This document shows positions 53,408 through 62,142 of a stretch of 64,000 nucleotides of DNA, piece by piece. Under the pieces are notes generated by a model. That model saw only the letters and a program-made list of their open reading frames with translations, searched no databases and was not told where the DNA came from. A program made the position numbers and the translations under genes. Positions within the stretch are counted from its first letter, which is position 1, and each line of letters opens with the position of its first letter. This DNA is from Hymenobacter psoromatis (GTDB taxonomy: Bacteria > Bacteroidota > Bacteroidia > Cytophagales > Hymenobacteraceae). The DNA lies in the NCBI RefSeq assembly GCF_020012125.1, contig NZ_JAIFAG010000001.1:2294001-2358000 (forward strand), given 5' to 3'.

Positions 53408-54103
53408 CTAAGTGCGAGCCTGATACAAACTGTAGCAATAAAAACCCAGCATACTGAGCAGCGGCAACCAATAAATCAAGGGCCGGTCACTGCTATGCAA
53501 TATCCAGCTAACCCAGCTTACGGCCCCAACTATTACAGGTAGCAGGTAGATAGCCAGGGAGTTTTCAAAAAAGGTTTTCTCCCGGCTGATAGAGTAAGCT
53601 GGATGAGTCGGCCCTAAGCTGGCAGGCCGAATTAGTTCACCTATTGCGGCCTCAAATGCTCGTGCCATTGCATGAAACTCGCTAGTTTGCCGGTAGGTAA
53701 TGTCTGTTTTTAGTTCAGTATAATGACCATCGCGCAAGCGTAGGCGCAGGCATCTATTGCCATCGAAAAAGTAATCTTTATACGTCAGAATTTCATCGTA
53801 AAATACAGTCAATTCCTGACGTGTTTTAGGCCGGAAAACCGTTAGTCGGTCGGCTGCTATTTTTACAAAGCACAGGTCGGTAGTGAGGCGCTGAAATACC
53901 ATCCAAATAAGAATTAGAGGCGCCAGAATTCCAGCCGCAAAACCAATTACGGCTCCGGCTCGCGTCACATATGGTGCCATAGCCCTTAGTACAATTAGAA
54001 AGCTAATTGCCGTTAGCGCTCCACCTACAATGCGGCCCCAGTATGCTTTACGCGGGTTAATGAGCCGAATAATAAACTGCGGGGCAGCTAGCTTCGAAGG
54101 CAT
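53408..54103 (-). CDS. Membrane protein of unknown function (paralogue 2)
   Basis: A 231-residue protein with two N-terminal membrane segments (VGGALTAISFLIVLRA, AVIGFAAGILAPLILIWMVF), a cytosolic domain of about 90 residues containing FEAAIGELIRP, and two C-terminal membrane segments starting after ISREKTFFENSLAIYLLP. The REK(T/S)FFE segment and topology match the paralogue at 54.6-55.3 kb. No family was recognised. Codon use is more AT-rich than its neighbours. Confidence 0.65.
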   Translation of the reverse strand: MPSKLAAPQFIIRLINPRKAYWGRIVGGALTAISFLIVLRAMAPYVTRAGAVIGFAAGILAPLILIWMVFQRLTTDLCFVKIAADRLTVFRPKTRQELTVFYDEILTYKDYFFDGNRCLRLRLRDGHYTELKTDITYRQTSEFHAMARAFEAAIGELIRPASLGPTHPAYSISREKTFFENSLAIYLLPVIVGAVSWVSWILHSSDRPLIYWLPLLSMLGFYCYSLYQART

Positions 54104-54155
54104 AGACGAGCACTTAAATAAGGTTTAAACTACCAGAGTTACAGCCTAAAGCCAG

Positions 54156-54405
54156 CTACCCTACCCCCTCCCCAAACAGCGCGAAGTCGTACTTCACCGG
54201 GTCATTCGGGTCGAGCAGGCGCAGGTTGGCGGTTAGCTCCTCGGCAGCTTGCCAATCCACTTTTTCGCGCTTTAATAAGCCCAACAGGTGAGCCTAGCGC
54301 TCGACGCGCACATCGATGGAGCAGATTAATTCACTAGGCGAGAGGCGCGTCCAGAGGCCGAAATTAATTCCGTTAGTGTCGCGGCGCACCAGTCAGCGCG
54401 GGTAC
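54156..54405 (-). pseudogene. Truncated copy of the TIGR02757 gene, with nonsense codons
   Basis: About 250 bases are highly similar to the 3' end of the intact TIGR02757 gene (55491 onward), including the C-terminal codons and the CCACTTTTTCGCGCTTTAAT stretch. In this copy a Gln codon of the ERQARLLGLL segment has become TAG, a Trp codon has become TGA, and similarity stops at about 54405. It is a clear pseudogene and precedes paralogue 2 on the minus strand. Confidence 0.85.
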
Positions 54406-54593
54406 GCAGCCGAAGATACCTTGCTACCGGAGATAACGGGGGCAGCCTCTCAGAATTAAATATGCTGTACCAGGGTCTAGCAGGGTGCGGGGCTTGCCCC
54501 TATCAGTCGTTGAACGACTGGCATCCAAATCGCTTAACGGCGGGCGAAGGCGAGCCTCACGCCCTATATCGTTCAGGATAACCCACGCCCCCA

Positions 54594-55280
54594 CTAGGGC
54601 GCGTTGCGGCGGGCGGCGGCGGCCCGCCAGGCTACCACGTAGGCGACGTAGGCCCCAATTCCTCCAAATACGTTGCCGTGGATGCGGCCCCCGCTGCCAA
54701 AAATCGCCAGGGCCAACGCGCCTATCACCAGCGTGAAAAGGACGAGCAGGTAGGTGGACACAGTCTTCTCGAAGAAGCTTTTTTCGCGGCGCACGGCCAC
54801 GCCAGTGGGGTTGGGGGCGGCCCCCATTGCCTGCTCAAAGGCGGCCAGCAGGGTGCTCAGGTCGGTACCCTTCGCCAAAGCCCCGGCCCCACGCAACTTG
54901 AGGGGCGGGGCATCGGCGCGGTTCAGGCGCAGCTCTTCGGTGTTGTTGAAGTTGGAGTAGCGGTAGGTACTAATGTCGGCCAGCCGCAGGGTTTGGGTGA
55001 GGCGGGGTTCAGGGCGCAGGTCTTCGATGCGCAGCTCGTTGGAGGTAAGGGTAATAACGGCGGGTACCACGGCCGCCCGTCGGTATGCTCGCCAGCCCAG
55101 GTAGCCCCCGCCACCCACGATGAGGGCAATAAGCAGCAGCTTCACCGTATTGTTGTCTATGGCCAAACCAGCCCAGACACTCGCCCCAACCATAGCAAAA
55201 ATACCCAGCATCGACAGTGTCATAATTTGCCCGGTGCGAGTGGTGTCGAAGAGATTCAGCTCGAAGGTTTGGTTGGGCAT
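54594..55280 (-). CDS. Membrane protein of unknown function (paralogue 1)
   Basis: A 228-residue protein with two N-terminal membrane segments (SMLGIFAMVGASVWAGLAI, TVKLLLIALIVGGGGYLGW), a cytosolic part with LSTLLAAFEQAMGAAPN, then VAVRREKSFFEKTVSTYLLVLFTLVIGALALAI and a final hydrophobic stretch. Its size, topology and the REKxFFE motif match paralogue 2. Unlike paralogue 3 the frame is intact. It follows the TIGR02757 gene on the same strand. Confidence 0.7.
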   Translation of the reverse strand: MPNQTFELNLFDTTRTGQIMTLSMLGIFAMVGASVWAGLAIDNNTVKLLLIALIVGGGGYLGWRAYRRAAVVPAVITLTSNELRIEDLRPEPRLTQTLRLADISTYRYSNFNNTEELRLNRADAPPLKLRGAGALAKGTDLSTLLAAFEQAMGAAPNPTGVAVRREKSFFEKTVSTYLLVLFTLVIGALALAIFGSGGRIHGNVFGGIGAYVAYVVAWRAAAARRNAP

Positions 55281-55354
55281 GGGCGGGCAGACAAAGGAGG
55301 GGAAGCCAGGGTGGCGTCAAAGCTACTAGTGGGCCTACATAAGCTCTCCCTCCT

Positions 55355-55459
55355 CTACCACTGGCAGCGCCACACCAGCCCCGCCACAGCCAGCAGCGAG
55401 CCCAAGCGCAACGCCAGAAATACCCAGGTGGGCAGCTCGGGACCTTTTGAATTTTCCAT
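55355..55459 (-). CDS. Possible 34-residue membrane peptide
   Basis: ATG at 55459 to TAG at 55355 encodes MENSKGPELPTW followed by a single hydrophobic segment FLALRLGSLLAVAGLVW and RCQW. It sits between the TIGR02757 stop and paralogue 1. Too short to be tested by conservation here; it could be chance or the tip of a degraded paralogue. Confidence 0.3.
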   Translation of the reverse strand: MENSKGPELPTWVFLALRLGSLLAVAGLVWRCQW

Positions 55460-55490
55460 CACCTTGTGTACGGTGGGACGGGCTAAAGGG

Positions 55491-56252
55491 CTACTCCCCT
55501 ACCCCCTCCCCAAAGAGCGCAAAGTCGTACTTCACTGGGTCGGCGGGGTCGAGTAGGCGTAGATTGGCAGTTAGCTCCTCGGCGGCCTGCCAGTCCACTT
55601 TTTCGCGCTTTAATAAGCCCAACAGGCGAGCCTGGCGCTCGACGTGTACATCAATGGGGCAGATTAATTCACTAGGCGAGAGGCGCGTCCAGAGGCCGAA
55701 ATCCACGCCGTGGCCGTCGCGGCGCACGAGCCAGCGCAGGTACATATTAAGGCGCTTGCAGGCCGAGCCGCGGGCGGGGGTAGCCACGTGCTTGCGGGTG
55801 CGGGCGGGCGCGTCGGGCAGACTAAAAAACAGATTGTGAAAGTTTATCAGCCGCTCACGCGTGGTAAGGCCGTGCAAAAAGGCATCTTCCAGGGAATTGT
55901 GCTCGCCATAAAACCAGCGCAGCCAGTGCACGAAGTACAGCAGGTCGGTGTCGCAGAAAGTGCGGTGGCAGAAGCAGAGCAGCTTTTTTAGGTCTTCATC
56001 CTGGTGCTGGGTCACGAACTGGTAGGGCGCATCGTCCATACGCGCCAGCAACTCGGTCGTTTTCTTCAAAATAGTGGGGCGTTGCCCCCAGGCCAGCAGC
56101 GCCGCAAATAAGCCGCTGATTTCAATATCCTGCAGGCACGTGAAGCGGTGGGGAATGCTTACCGGGTCTTTGGCGAGAAAAGCGGGCTGGTTGTGACGAG
56201 CGGCGCGCTCATTGAGCAGGGCGCGCAGGTCGGCGAGCTTGATAGTATCCAT
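55491..56252 (-). CDS. TIGR02757 family protein
   Basis: A 253-residue cytosolic protein starting MDTIKLADLRALLNERAAR. The stretches DPVSIPHRFTCLQDIEISGLFAALLAWGQR, CFCHRTFCDTDLLYFVHWL and PAPARTRKH-like ... SACKRLNMYLRWLVRRDGHGVDFG plus VDWQAAEELTANLR match this widespread Bacteroidetes family of unknown function (possibly related to endonuclease III-type helix-hairpin-helix folds). An ATG 78 bases upstream lies in repeat B and was rejected. It is the parent of two truncated copies downstream. Confidence 0.82.
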   Translation of the reverse strand: MDTIKLADLRALLNERAARHNQPAFLAKDPVSIPHRFTCLQDIEISGLFAALLAWGQRPTILKKTTELLARMDDAPYQFVTQHQDEDLKKLLCFCHRTFCDTDLLYFVHWLRWFYGEHNSLEDAFLHGLTTRERLINFHNLFFSLPDAPARTRKHVATPARGSACKRLNMYLRWLVRRDGHGVDFGLWTRLSPSELICPIDVHVERQARLLGLLKREKVDWQAAEELTANLRLLDPADPVKYDFALFGEGVGE

Positions 56253-56256
56253 AAAA

Positions 56257-56348
56257 TCGTTCGGGTGTCGTGCGAGCGCAACGCGGCAATTGCACCCGCA
56301 CGACACCCGAACGATTTCGTGCGGGTGCAATTGCCGCGTTGCGCTCGC
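56257..56348. repeat. Inverted repeat, family B (copy 2), with two alternative hairpins
   Basis: A perfect 31-base arm at 56272-56302 (starting GCGAGCGCAACGCGG) faces its complement at 56318-56348. A second pair, TCGTTCGGGTGTCG at 56257-56270 and CGACACCCGAACGA at 56301-56314, overlaps it, so the two folds cannot form together. The element overlaps the TIGR02757 leader and lies after the LysM gene. Confidence 0.88.
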
Positions 56349-56373
56349 AATGACAATTGATTATAAATAAGCC

Positions 56374-57342
56374 CTACGGCACGTAGCTCGTTTCGACCCG
56401 AAACTTGCTGTCGGTGGTGCCCAGCTTCTGCACGGCGCGGGGCGAGAGGCGCACCAGGATATTCTCGTTTTCGCCGGTGTCGGGTAGCACCCCGATGACG
56501 CGCACGTACACCGACTGGCCATTCATCTGGTTTTTGACCTGCATAATGGTGCCGATGGGGGCCGTTTTGTGCAGGGCCAGGTATTTGTCGGTGCCGTTGT
56601 TGAGGATGGGGGCGGCGATGCCCACGTCGGTTTTGCGGCCCACTAGCTCACTGGCGCGGGTCGGGGCTTTGGCTTCGACCGCTTCTTCCTTCTTATCGGC
56701 GGAGGTAGCGGGCGTGACGGTGGCAATCTGGGCCTCGCGGGCGGGGTTTATTTTGGGGGCGGCCGCTTCGGATTTATCAGATTTAGGCGTGGCCGGCTCG
56801 GGGGCGGCAGGCGCGGGCGTGGCAGGCAGCCCGGTTATTACCGGGGGGGTAGGGCCGGCCTGGGCAGGACGCAGCAGCAGTTCCTGGCCTACGCGCACCG
56901 CGCCGCCGGCCGGCAGGTGGTTGAGCAGCAGCAACTCGCTGGGCGACAGGCTAAAGCGCCGTGCGATGCCGAAGAGCGTTTCACCCTTGGCCACGGTATA
57001 GCGCTCGGGTACGGCAGCGGCAGCGGGGGTAGGGAGGATAGTTTTGGCCGGACTTGCGGCCGCTTTGCTACCCCCCACGCCACGCGGAATGAGCACCACT
57101 TCACCGATACCTAGCCCGTTCTTGAGCTGCGGGTTGGCGGCCTCAATCTGGTCTACCGCCACGTGGTAGCGGCGGCTTAGGGCGAAGAGCGTTTCGCCCT
57201 GGGCCACGCGGTGGCGCACAAAGCGCTGGCCACCGCGAATTTCCTGGCCAATGGAGTCGGCCGGCAGCAAGGGGGTAGGGAGCCGGGCGGCCAGCGGCCC
57301 GTGTAAAGAATTAAGTATCAGCAACGAAGCAAGCAGACTCAT
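56374..57342 (-). CDS. LysM-domain secreted protein with C-terminal double-psi-barrel-like domain
   Basis: A 322-residue exported protein. After a signal segment MSLLASLLILNSLHGPLAA come two LysM peptidoglycan-binding domains, at about 43-88 (RHRVAQGETLFALSRRYHV) and 112-158 (RYTVAKGETLFGIARRFSL). A Pro/Ala-rich linker leads to a domain around 250-322 with PIGTIMQVKNQMNGQSVYVRVIG and ILVRLSPRAVQKLG, like RlpA or a SpoIID-free double-psi barrel, which can bind denuded glycan. It is likely a cell-wall-associated protein. The extended frame from 57372 is unneeded. Confidence 0.85.
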   Translation of the reverse strand: MSLLASLLILNSLHGPLAARLPTPLLPADSIGQEIRGGQRFVRHRVAQGETLFALSRRYHVAVDQIEAANPQLKNGLGIGEVVLIPRGVGGSKAAASPAKTILPTPAAAAVPERYTVAKGETLFGIARRFSLSPSELLLLNHLPAGGAVRVGQELLLRPAQAGPTPPVITGLPATPAPAAPEPATPKSDKSEAAAPKINPAREAQIATVTPATSADKKEEAVEAKAPTRASELVGRKTDVGIAAPILNNGTDKYLALHKTAPIGTIMQVKNQMNGQSVYVRVIGVLPDTGENENILVRLSPRAVQKLGTTDSKFRVETSYVP

Positions 57343-57471
57343 GCGCAGAAGCAAAGCTATAAGGTGTACCAAAACCCGCCCGCAGCGGGCCCCGGCTCAA
57401 CGCCAGCGGTAGGCAAAGTAACTACCCAGCGGCCGGCCGGCGCTAGCTTCGGGCTCGAAATGAACTACTGG

Positions 57472-57595
57472 CTTTTCGTTTCTCGTTTTTCGCGCTTCGT
57501 TTTTCGACCTTGCGCCAGGGCACACATCCTGGCCGAATGAACACTCGAAAAGGAAGACGTAAAACGAAAAACAAAGCGTGAAAAACGAAAAACGT
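57472..57595. repeat. Imperfect A/T-rich inverted repeat of GTTTTTCG words (family H)
   Basis: Left words TTTCGTTTCTCGTTTTTCGC face right words GCGTGAAAAACGAAAAACG, with a GC-rich loop containing CATCCTGGCCGAATG. It lies between the divergent LysM and kdsB genes and runs up to the kdsB start codon. Confidence 0.65.
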
Positions 57596-58357
57596 ATGTC
57601 TGCCCTCGGCATCATCCCGGCCCGCTACGCCTCTACCCGCCTGCCCGGCAAGCCGCTGGTAGACCTGGGCGGCCAAACGATGATTCAGCGCGTGGTAGCG
57701 CAGGCCCGGCTGGCGGGCCTGGCGCGAGTAGTAGTGGCCACCGACGATGCCCGCATCCTAGACCACGTGCGCGGTTTCGGGGGCGAGGCGGTGCTCACGC
57801 GGCCCGACCATCCCAGCGGTACCGACCGCGTGTGGGAAGCCTTTGAGCAGCTCGGCAGCCCGCCCGAGGTGCGCTGCATCGTGAATATTCAGGGGGATGA
57901 GCCCTTTATCCAGCCCGCGCAGATAGATGCATTGGTGAACCTGTTTGCCGGTGGCACGCCGCCAGCTATCGCCACGCTCATCAAGCCGGTGCTTACGGAG
58001 GAAGAATTATTTAGCCCACACCTGCCTAAAGTTGTGACCAACCAGTGGGGCCACGCGCTCTATTTCAGTCGCCATCCCCTACCCTACCAGCGCCAGCACC
58101 CGCCCGCTGAGTGGCTGCGCTACTACCGCTACTATCGCCACCTGGGCCTCTACGCCTACCGCCCCGACGTGCTGCGCCAGCTCACGCGCCTACCCCCCTC
58201 GCCCCTGGAGCTGGCTGAAAGCCTGGAGCAACTGCGCTGGCTAGAAGCCGGCTTTACTATCCAAACCGCTATTACTGAACTGGATGCCTTTGGTATTGAT
58301 ACGCCCGAAGATGTACTACGAGCGCGAAAAAAATTAGGTGGCAGGACTGAGGACTGA
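57596..58357 (+). CDS. kdsB: 3-deoxy-manno-octulosonate cytidylyltransferase
   Basis: KdsB activates Kdo as CMP-Kdo for LPS inner-core synthesis. The 253-residue protein opens MSALGIIPARYASTRLPGKPL, the signature, and later shows VATDDARI, TRPDHPSGTDRVWEA, NIQGDEPFI, RHPLPY and LGLYAYRPDVL in the right order. It shows that the organism makes lipid A-linked LPS. An 18-base upstream in-frame extension to 57578 lies in repeat H. Confidence 0.95.
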   Translation: MSALGIIPARYASTRLPGKPLVDLGGQTMIQRVVAQARLAGLARVVVATDDARILDHVRGFGGEAVLTRPDHPSGTDRVWEAFEQLGSPPEVRCIVNIQGDEPFIQPAQIDALVNLFAGGTPPAIATLIKPVLTEEELFSPHLPKVVTNQWGHALYFSRHPLPYQRQHPPAEWLRYYRYYRHLGLYAYRPDVLRQLTRLPPSPLELAESLEQLRWLEAGFTIQTAITELDAFGIDTPEDVLRARKKLGGRTED

Positions 58358-58394
58358 GAAATTAATTCAAGAGAAAATCATTCATTCCTCCTGC

Positions 58395-59120
58395 CTAATT
58401 TCCCGGCTCTGGCACGACTCCGAACCGGATGCGGAGCGTGCAGGCCGAGCGCACGATTTTGCCGAGCGAGCGGCCGGGGTTCCACCAGGGCATGAGGCGT
58501 ACCAACCGCAGGGCTTCTTCGTCGAAGCCATTACCGCAGCCTTTTAGCACTTGCGCGTCCAGGATGCGCCCCGACTCGTCTACCACGAAGTTGACGAACA
58601 CTGTGCCGGGCAGGCCCTGCTCGCGGGCTTTTTCGGGGTAGCGCACATTCTGGCGCAAGTAGGCCCCGTAGGCGGCTTCTCCACCTGTAAAGGTGGGTAG
58701 CTCATCGGCGAAGGCTACCCCGTTGAGGCCAGCACCGGTGGCGGGCTGCACGCTCGAAGGCGGCGCTACGCCAATTGGATAAAGCGTAATAGCCAGGCCA
58801 CTACGGGCCTGCACGGTTAGTGCCTGCGCCTGATAGCCAGCGCAGGTGAATATTAGCACGGGGTCGGAAATCTCCACGGCCACGAAGAAATTGCCGGCGG
58901 CATTCGTGGTGGTGGTAGTAGGAGTACCTTTCACCGCTACCACAACGCTAGGCAGGGGCTCACCCTTGGTATTGAGTACGTTGCCGGTAATGGCAACACC
59001 TATGGGCCGGGCTAAGCTAGGAAAAGAGATGCTGGCCGCCAGGCTGGTGCCGTGGCTAGTAACTGCCGTGGCCAGCTGTACCAAACACAACAGGACTGAA
59101 CAACGTAAGAATTGTAACAT
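58395..59120 (-). CDS. TonB family protein with carboxypeptidase-regulatory-like domain
   Basis: A 241-residue protein with signal peptide MLQFLRCSVLLCLVQLATAVTS, a CarboxypepD_reg-like beta domain near 42-110 (VAITGNVLNTKGEPLPSVVVAVKG) and a TonB C-terminal domain (YPEKAREQGLPGTVFVNFVVDESGRI, AQVLKGCGNGFDEEALRLVRLMP). A transmembrane anchor is not evident, so it may be a periplasmic accessory of a TonB system rather than the full energy transducer. Confidence 0.8.
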   Translation of the reverse strand: MLQFLRCSVLLCLVQLATAVTSHGTSLAASISFPSLARPIGVAITGNVLNTKGEPLPSVVVAVKGTPTTTTTNAAGNFFVAVEISDPVLIFTCAGYQAQALTVQARSGLAITLYPIGVAPPSSVQPATGAGLNGVAFADELPTFTGGEAAYGAYLRQNVRYPEKAREQGLPGTVFVNFVVDESGRILDAQVLKGCGNGFDEEALRLVRLMPWWNPGRSLGKIVRSACTLRIRFGVVPEPGN

Positions 59121-59287
59121 AACAAGAAATTAACTATGGTGGGAAAGCAACCGCAAGTATACGCTATGCTTAGCAAAAGTCGTGCACTTTTTTTAGCTAA
59201 CTTCTTAGCAGCCTGAATTCATTTAAACAGGGTTCATTTTTTACTCAGAAACGTTATTGAAACTTAACCCGATTTTTAATACTAGGA

Positions 59288-59725
59288 CTATTCCTTACCA
59301 ACTACAATTCCGGCTAGTTGCCGTGAGCCGTCCACTACCTGCTGCTCGTTGCCACTTTCTTTGCGCTCCTGCTCCATTTCTTTGGAAAGAAAGAAATTGA
59401 GCGCCGTGCGGATGACGGCAATGGCCCCGAGTTTGCCAATCTGCTCCCAGCTCGGTGCGATGGCCGTGGATAGGATGTCGGCCCCAAGTTGAAACTCCAG
59501 CGCCAAGGCTAGGTAGCGCGCCAGCGTGAGTCGGATGGCCGTGAAATCGGCCGTGCGCCGGGTCAGCAGCGCCCGCACCAGCAGCCCGCCCGCCACTACA
59601 ATGCCCAGCGTGATAATGAGCGCGCCCACTACCTCTACGCCTAGCTTAAGCCACTGCACGTCGGCAACTACGCCTTCCTCAGTGCGTGAAAAAATAGTAG
59701 CAGGCATTTCCGACAGCAGCAGCAT
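59288..59725 (-). CDS. DUF1622 family membrane protein
   Basis: A 145-residue inner-membrane protein. The start MLLLSEMPATIFSRTEEGV was chosen because residues before it are arginine- and cysteine-rich and unlike the family. It has VEVVGALIITLGIVVAGGLLVRALL near 35 and IRLTLARYLALALEFQLGADIL near 74, followed by IGKLGAIAVIRTALNFFLSKEME, the DUF1622 pattern. Function unknown. A 58-residue membrane peptide gene ends 4 bases away. Confidence 0.75.
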   Translation of the reverse strand: MLLLSEMPATIFSRTEEGVVADVQWLKLGVEVVGALIITLGIVVAGGLLVRALLTRRTADFTAIRLTLARYLALALEFQLGADILSTAIAPSWEQIGKLGAIAVIRTALNFFLSKEMEQERKESGNEQQVVDGSRQLAGIVVGKE

Positions 59726-59729
59726 ATAT

Positions 59730-59906
59730 TCAAATAAGGGCAGTGAAATGACGCAGCAAGTACGCCGAACCGCGCTGCACGGCCAGCAGCACCAGCACCA
59801 CGGCCAGCGCAAACAGCAGTAAGTTGCCCTCGCCCGCCCCCGCTCGAAACGCAAAGCTGAGCGCCGTACCCACGACTAGCGGGTGCATAGCCTTGTTTTC
59901 CAGCAT
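59730..59906 (-). CDS. 58-residue membrane peptide
   Basis: MLENKAMHPLVVGTALSFAFRAGAGEGN is followed by LLLFALAVVLVLLAVQRG, one or two membrane segments. It lies 4 bases upstream of the DUF1622 gene on the same strand, so they may be translated together. A longer frame to 60062 has low-complexity upstream sequence. No family recognised. Confidence 0.5.
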   Translation of the reverse strand: MLENKAMHPLVVGTALSFAFRAGAGEGNLLLFALAVVLVLLAVQRGSAYLLRHFTALI

Positions 59907-60571
59907 GCTACTAGCAATACTATTGTTTACTCGAGTAAAATAATAGGAATCATTTTTATGAACGCACACACTACTACTCATCCGCCTTATACTATGCCCA
60001 GTGGTAACGTGCATAAGATGCTCTTGACCGCCGCCATGAGTTAAAACAACCGCGCCTGCCAACGTAGTATCCTAACGCCGAAACCGACTTCTCTAGCAGC
60101 GCCTCCAGAATCTGACTAAGCACGGCCCTGAGCTCCGGCCTAGTAGCTCTCGTACGTGACACTGAGCTGGAAGAAAAGGCGTTCATTAACTAATTTATTA
60201 TTAATCAAATATGTCTACTTGAAATTTCGCAGAAAGGCACTCGCCGACTAACTCGCAAAATTTGTGAACAGCTGCATTTCTTGAGACCCAGGATACAAAT
60301 TTTTCGACGTAAACTGCCTTGACTGGCGCTTCACTGAAAATACCGGCACCACCATTTAAGATGGATTATTTCCGTCTAAAGACAATAATCTGCGCGAAGA
60401 CTCACTCGAAAGTAGCCACCTAGTGTACTTCGAGATAGGCAATATTAATCTATACCCTGAACAAAGAGAATACTGCGACTCAAAACGCTTTTGGCATTCT
60501 GAGAAAAGCCGCAGACCGCTATTAAAAGGTCGCCGCGCTTAAATGAAACGGTGAGCTGATAGCTTGAACTA
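59907..60571. other. About 660 bases without a confident gene
   Basis: No conserved start-to-stop frame was found. The minus strand has a 64-codon frame beginning MNAFSSSSVSRTRATRPELR at 60186, of low complexity, and the plus strand has a 60-codon stop-free run ending ERPLLKGRRA-type basic residues near 60540 without a start codon. Both look like chance or decayed sequence. Base composition is more AT-rich than the flanks. Confidence 0.35.
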
Positions 60572-61390
60572 CTAGGGTAAGATACCCAAGCCAAATAACA
60601 CTCGCTTGGCCCAGTAACTGTACCACGGTGTTAAATACTTATTAACGGAACCCTGAAAGTGCCAATTGTTGTCCCCTTTATCAAAGCATGCTTGACTGCG
60701 GTGAAACAGTAGTTTACGCCAATCCCTTTCATCAACTTTCTGCCAGTTGGGATGGCCGTGGCGGCGGGCTTCAAAACGCACCTCCACACGCTGTTTCATC
60801 TGGGGAATAGAACGGTATTGATAATGCTGGACCCTGATAAGGTTAGGACTAGTAATACCCATGAATCGAGGCATGGTAGCGCCTACTTCCCACCGCAGCC
60901 GGTCGCGATGCCGAAAGAAACGTACCTCAGCGTAGTATAAAGGCATATAATAACGGATAAGGTCAAACTGCACGGGCGTAAGTTGGTTGAAGTCATACTC
61001 CGCAATATCTTCGTGCGTGAGTACGTACTCGACAGACTCCTTCGCGACTACGTGGTAGTGGGCTAGGGTAGCTAATAAGTGTGGGCGCGGGTCTTGCAGG
61101 TAGAGTTCATCAGCATCGAGCCGAAAGCACCACCAATCACCCTGCTGTGCCAGATGCCGATGCGCCTCAAAGGCCTCTCCCCGTAAATAATTGTTAAAGG
61201 GTTTCCCATCCTGTTTCCAAGCGATAATAGTAGAATTTTCCGCTGCTAGTTTTTGCACCAATTCCCAAGTGCCATCAGTACTACCATTGTCATAAACAAT
61301 GATTTTTTCAGCCCAAACGCTTGCATAGCGTAGGCAATATTCAATAATATCAACTTCGTTTTTAGCTAGGCAGATGGCATATATTTTCAT
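60572..61390 (-). CDS. Family 2-like glycosyltransferase
   Basis: A 272-residue protein starting MKIYAICLAKNEVDIIEYCLRYA, with KIIVYDNGSTDGTWELV and the DxD-type site FRLDADELYLQDPRPHLL. The RVQHYQYRSIPQMKQRVEVRFEARRHGHPNW segment is characteristic of a glycosyltransferase group with a conserved histidine-rich tail. No membrane segment at the N-terminus, and a weak hydrophobic tail (WAKRVLFGLGIL). It stands alone between two long gaps, and the AT content is higher than in housekeeping genes. Confidence 0.8.
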   Translation of the reverse strand: MKIYAICLAKNEVDIIEYCLRYASVWAEKIIVYDNGSTDGTWELVQKLAAENSTIIAWKQDGKPFNNYLRGEAFEAHRHLAQQGDWWCFRLDADELYLQDPRPHLLATLAHYHVVAKESVEYVLTHEDIAEYDFNQLTPVQFDLIRYYMPLYYAEVRFFRHRDRLRWEVGATMPRFMGITSPNLIRVQHYQYRSIPQMKQRVEVRFEARRHGHPNWQKVDERDWRKLLFHRSQACFDKGDNNWHFQGSVNKYLTPWYSYWAKRVLFGLGILP

Positions 61391-61887
61391 GAACGAACTT
61401 GGGGCTAAGCACTACGACCAGTGTAGAAGTGAACAGGATATAAGTAGTAAAAAACCCTTGCTGATGTTAAAAACACGGATATCATAGCACATAGCGTATC
61501 TCGCAAAATAAAAGTGGAAATGAAAACAATTGAGTATACAAGTTATGTGACGTAATAAAACGAAAGTAGTGTATATTTTTTCAGCATAAAAAGTGTTTGC
61601 ACAGTCTTCTCGTGGGCCAGCCAATTAGCATTACTTTTCATCACCATAATAATTTTATCTTTTTTTAATTGGCTACTAATAAGCTTATGCACTGTAATTA
61701 TGCATCTTACTTGTGCTTCATTAGAGGAATTAGGTGTCCTGATTTTCTAATGGTTCTGGGCTAGTTCGACGCAAACTTTAGCCGCAGGTTTATCGGAGCG
61801 CGGACGGAGCTGCGTTTCTGCGTTTAGTCCCGCCGTTGACCACTAGCATATGGTCGCTATTGGCCGGGTGGCCAGGACCGAGGCAAA
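61391..61887. other. About 500 bases of AT-rich DNA with no gene seen
   Basis: The stretch upstream of the glycosyltransferase is the most AT-rich part of the window (runs such as ATAATTTTATCTTTTTTTAA near 61.65 kb). No credible protein frame or RNA motif was found. It may hold the promoter of the minus-strand glycosyltransferase, but no TAnnTTTG match was identified. Confidence 0.35.
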
Positions 61888-61983
61888 TTAAACAGAAGCT
61901 ACTCGCAGCGAGGCGAATAGCTTCTGTTTGCTAAGTAGTTGCAGAAGATATAGCAGCAAAAGTATGGTGTAAGTAGGTAGCAT
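61888..61983 (-). pseudogene. Possible remnant of a small membrane protein
   Basis: ATG at 61983 to TAA at 61888 encodes 31 residues, MLPTYTILLLLYLLQLLSKQ and a short basic tail. The frame stays open upstream with LPRRSRLGFLEGLL, so this may be a fragment of a longer membrane protein such as a DUF2975-like one. It ends inside the hairpin at 61890-61929. Confidence 0.25.
61890..61929. terminator. Hairpin with AAACAGAAGCTA arms
   Basis: AAACAGAAGCTA at 61890-61901 pairs with TAGCTTCTGTTT at 61918-61929, with further CTCGC/GCGAG pairing inside. A T-rich end on each strand makes it look like a bidirectional terminator, perhaps for the minus-strand fragment. Confidence 0.5.
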
Positions 61984-62142
61984 CACCAGTAGCCCTTCGA
62001 GAAAGCCCAGGCGCGAGCGACGGGGCAGAATGCATCAGTGAATTAATGATTAGGTGAATAGGTTGGCTGGATTTTGGCTTACTACTCAAGTAATTGGCTA
62101 CTTGCAATTTTCTCGCTTTATATGCTCTCGCTCAATGCTCCA

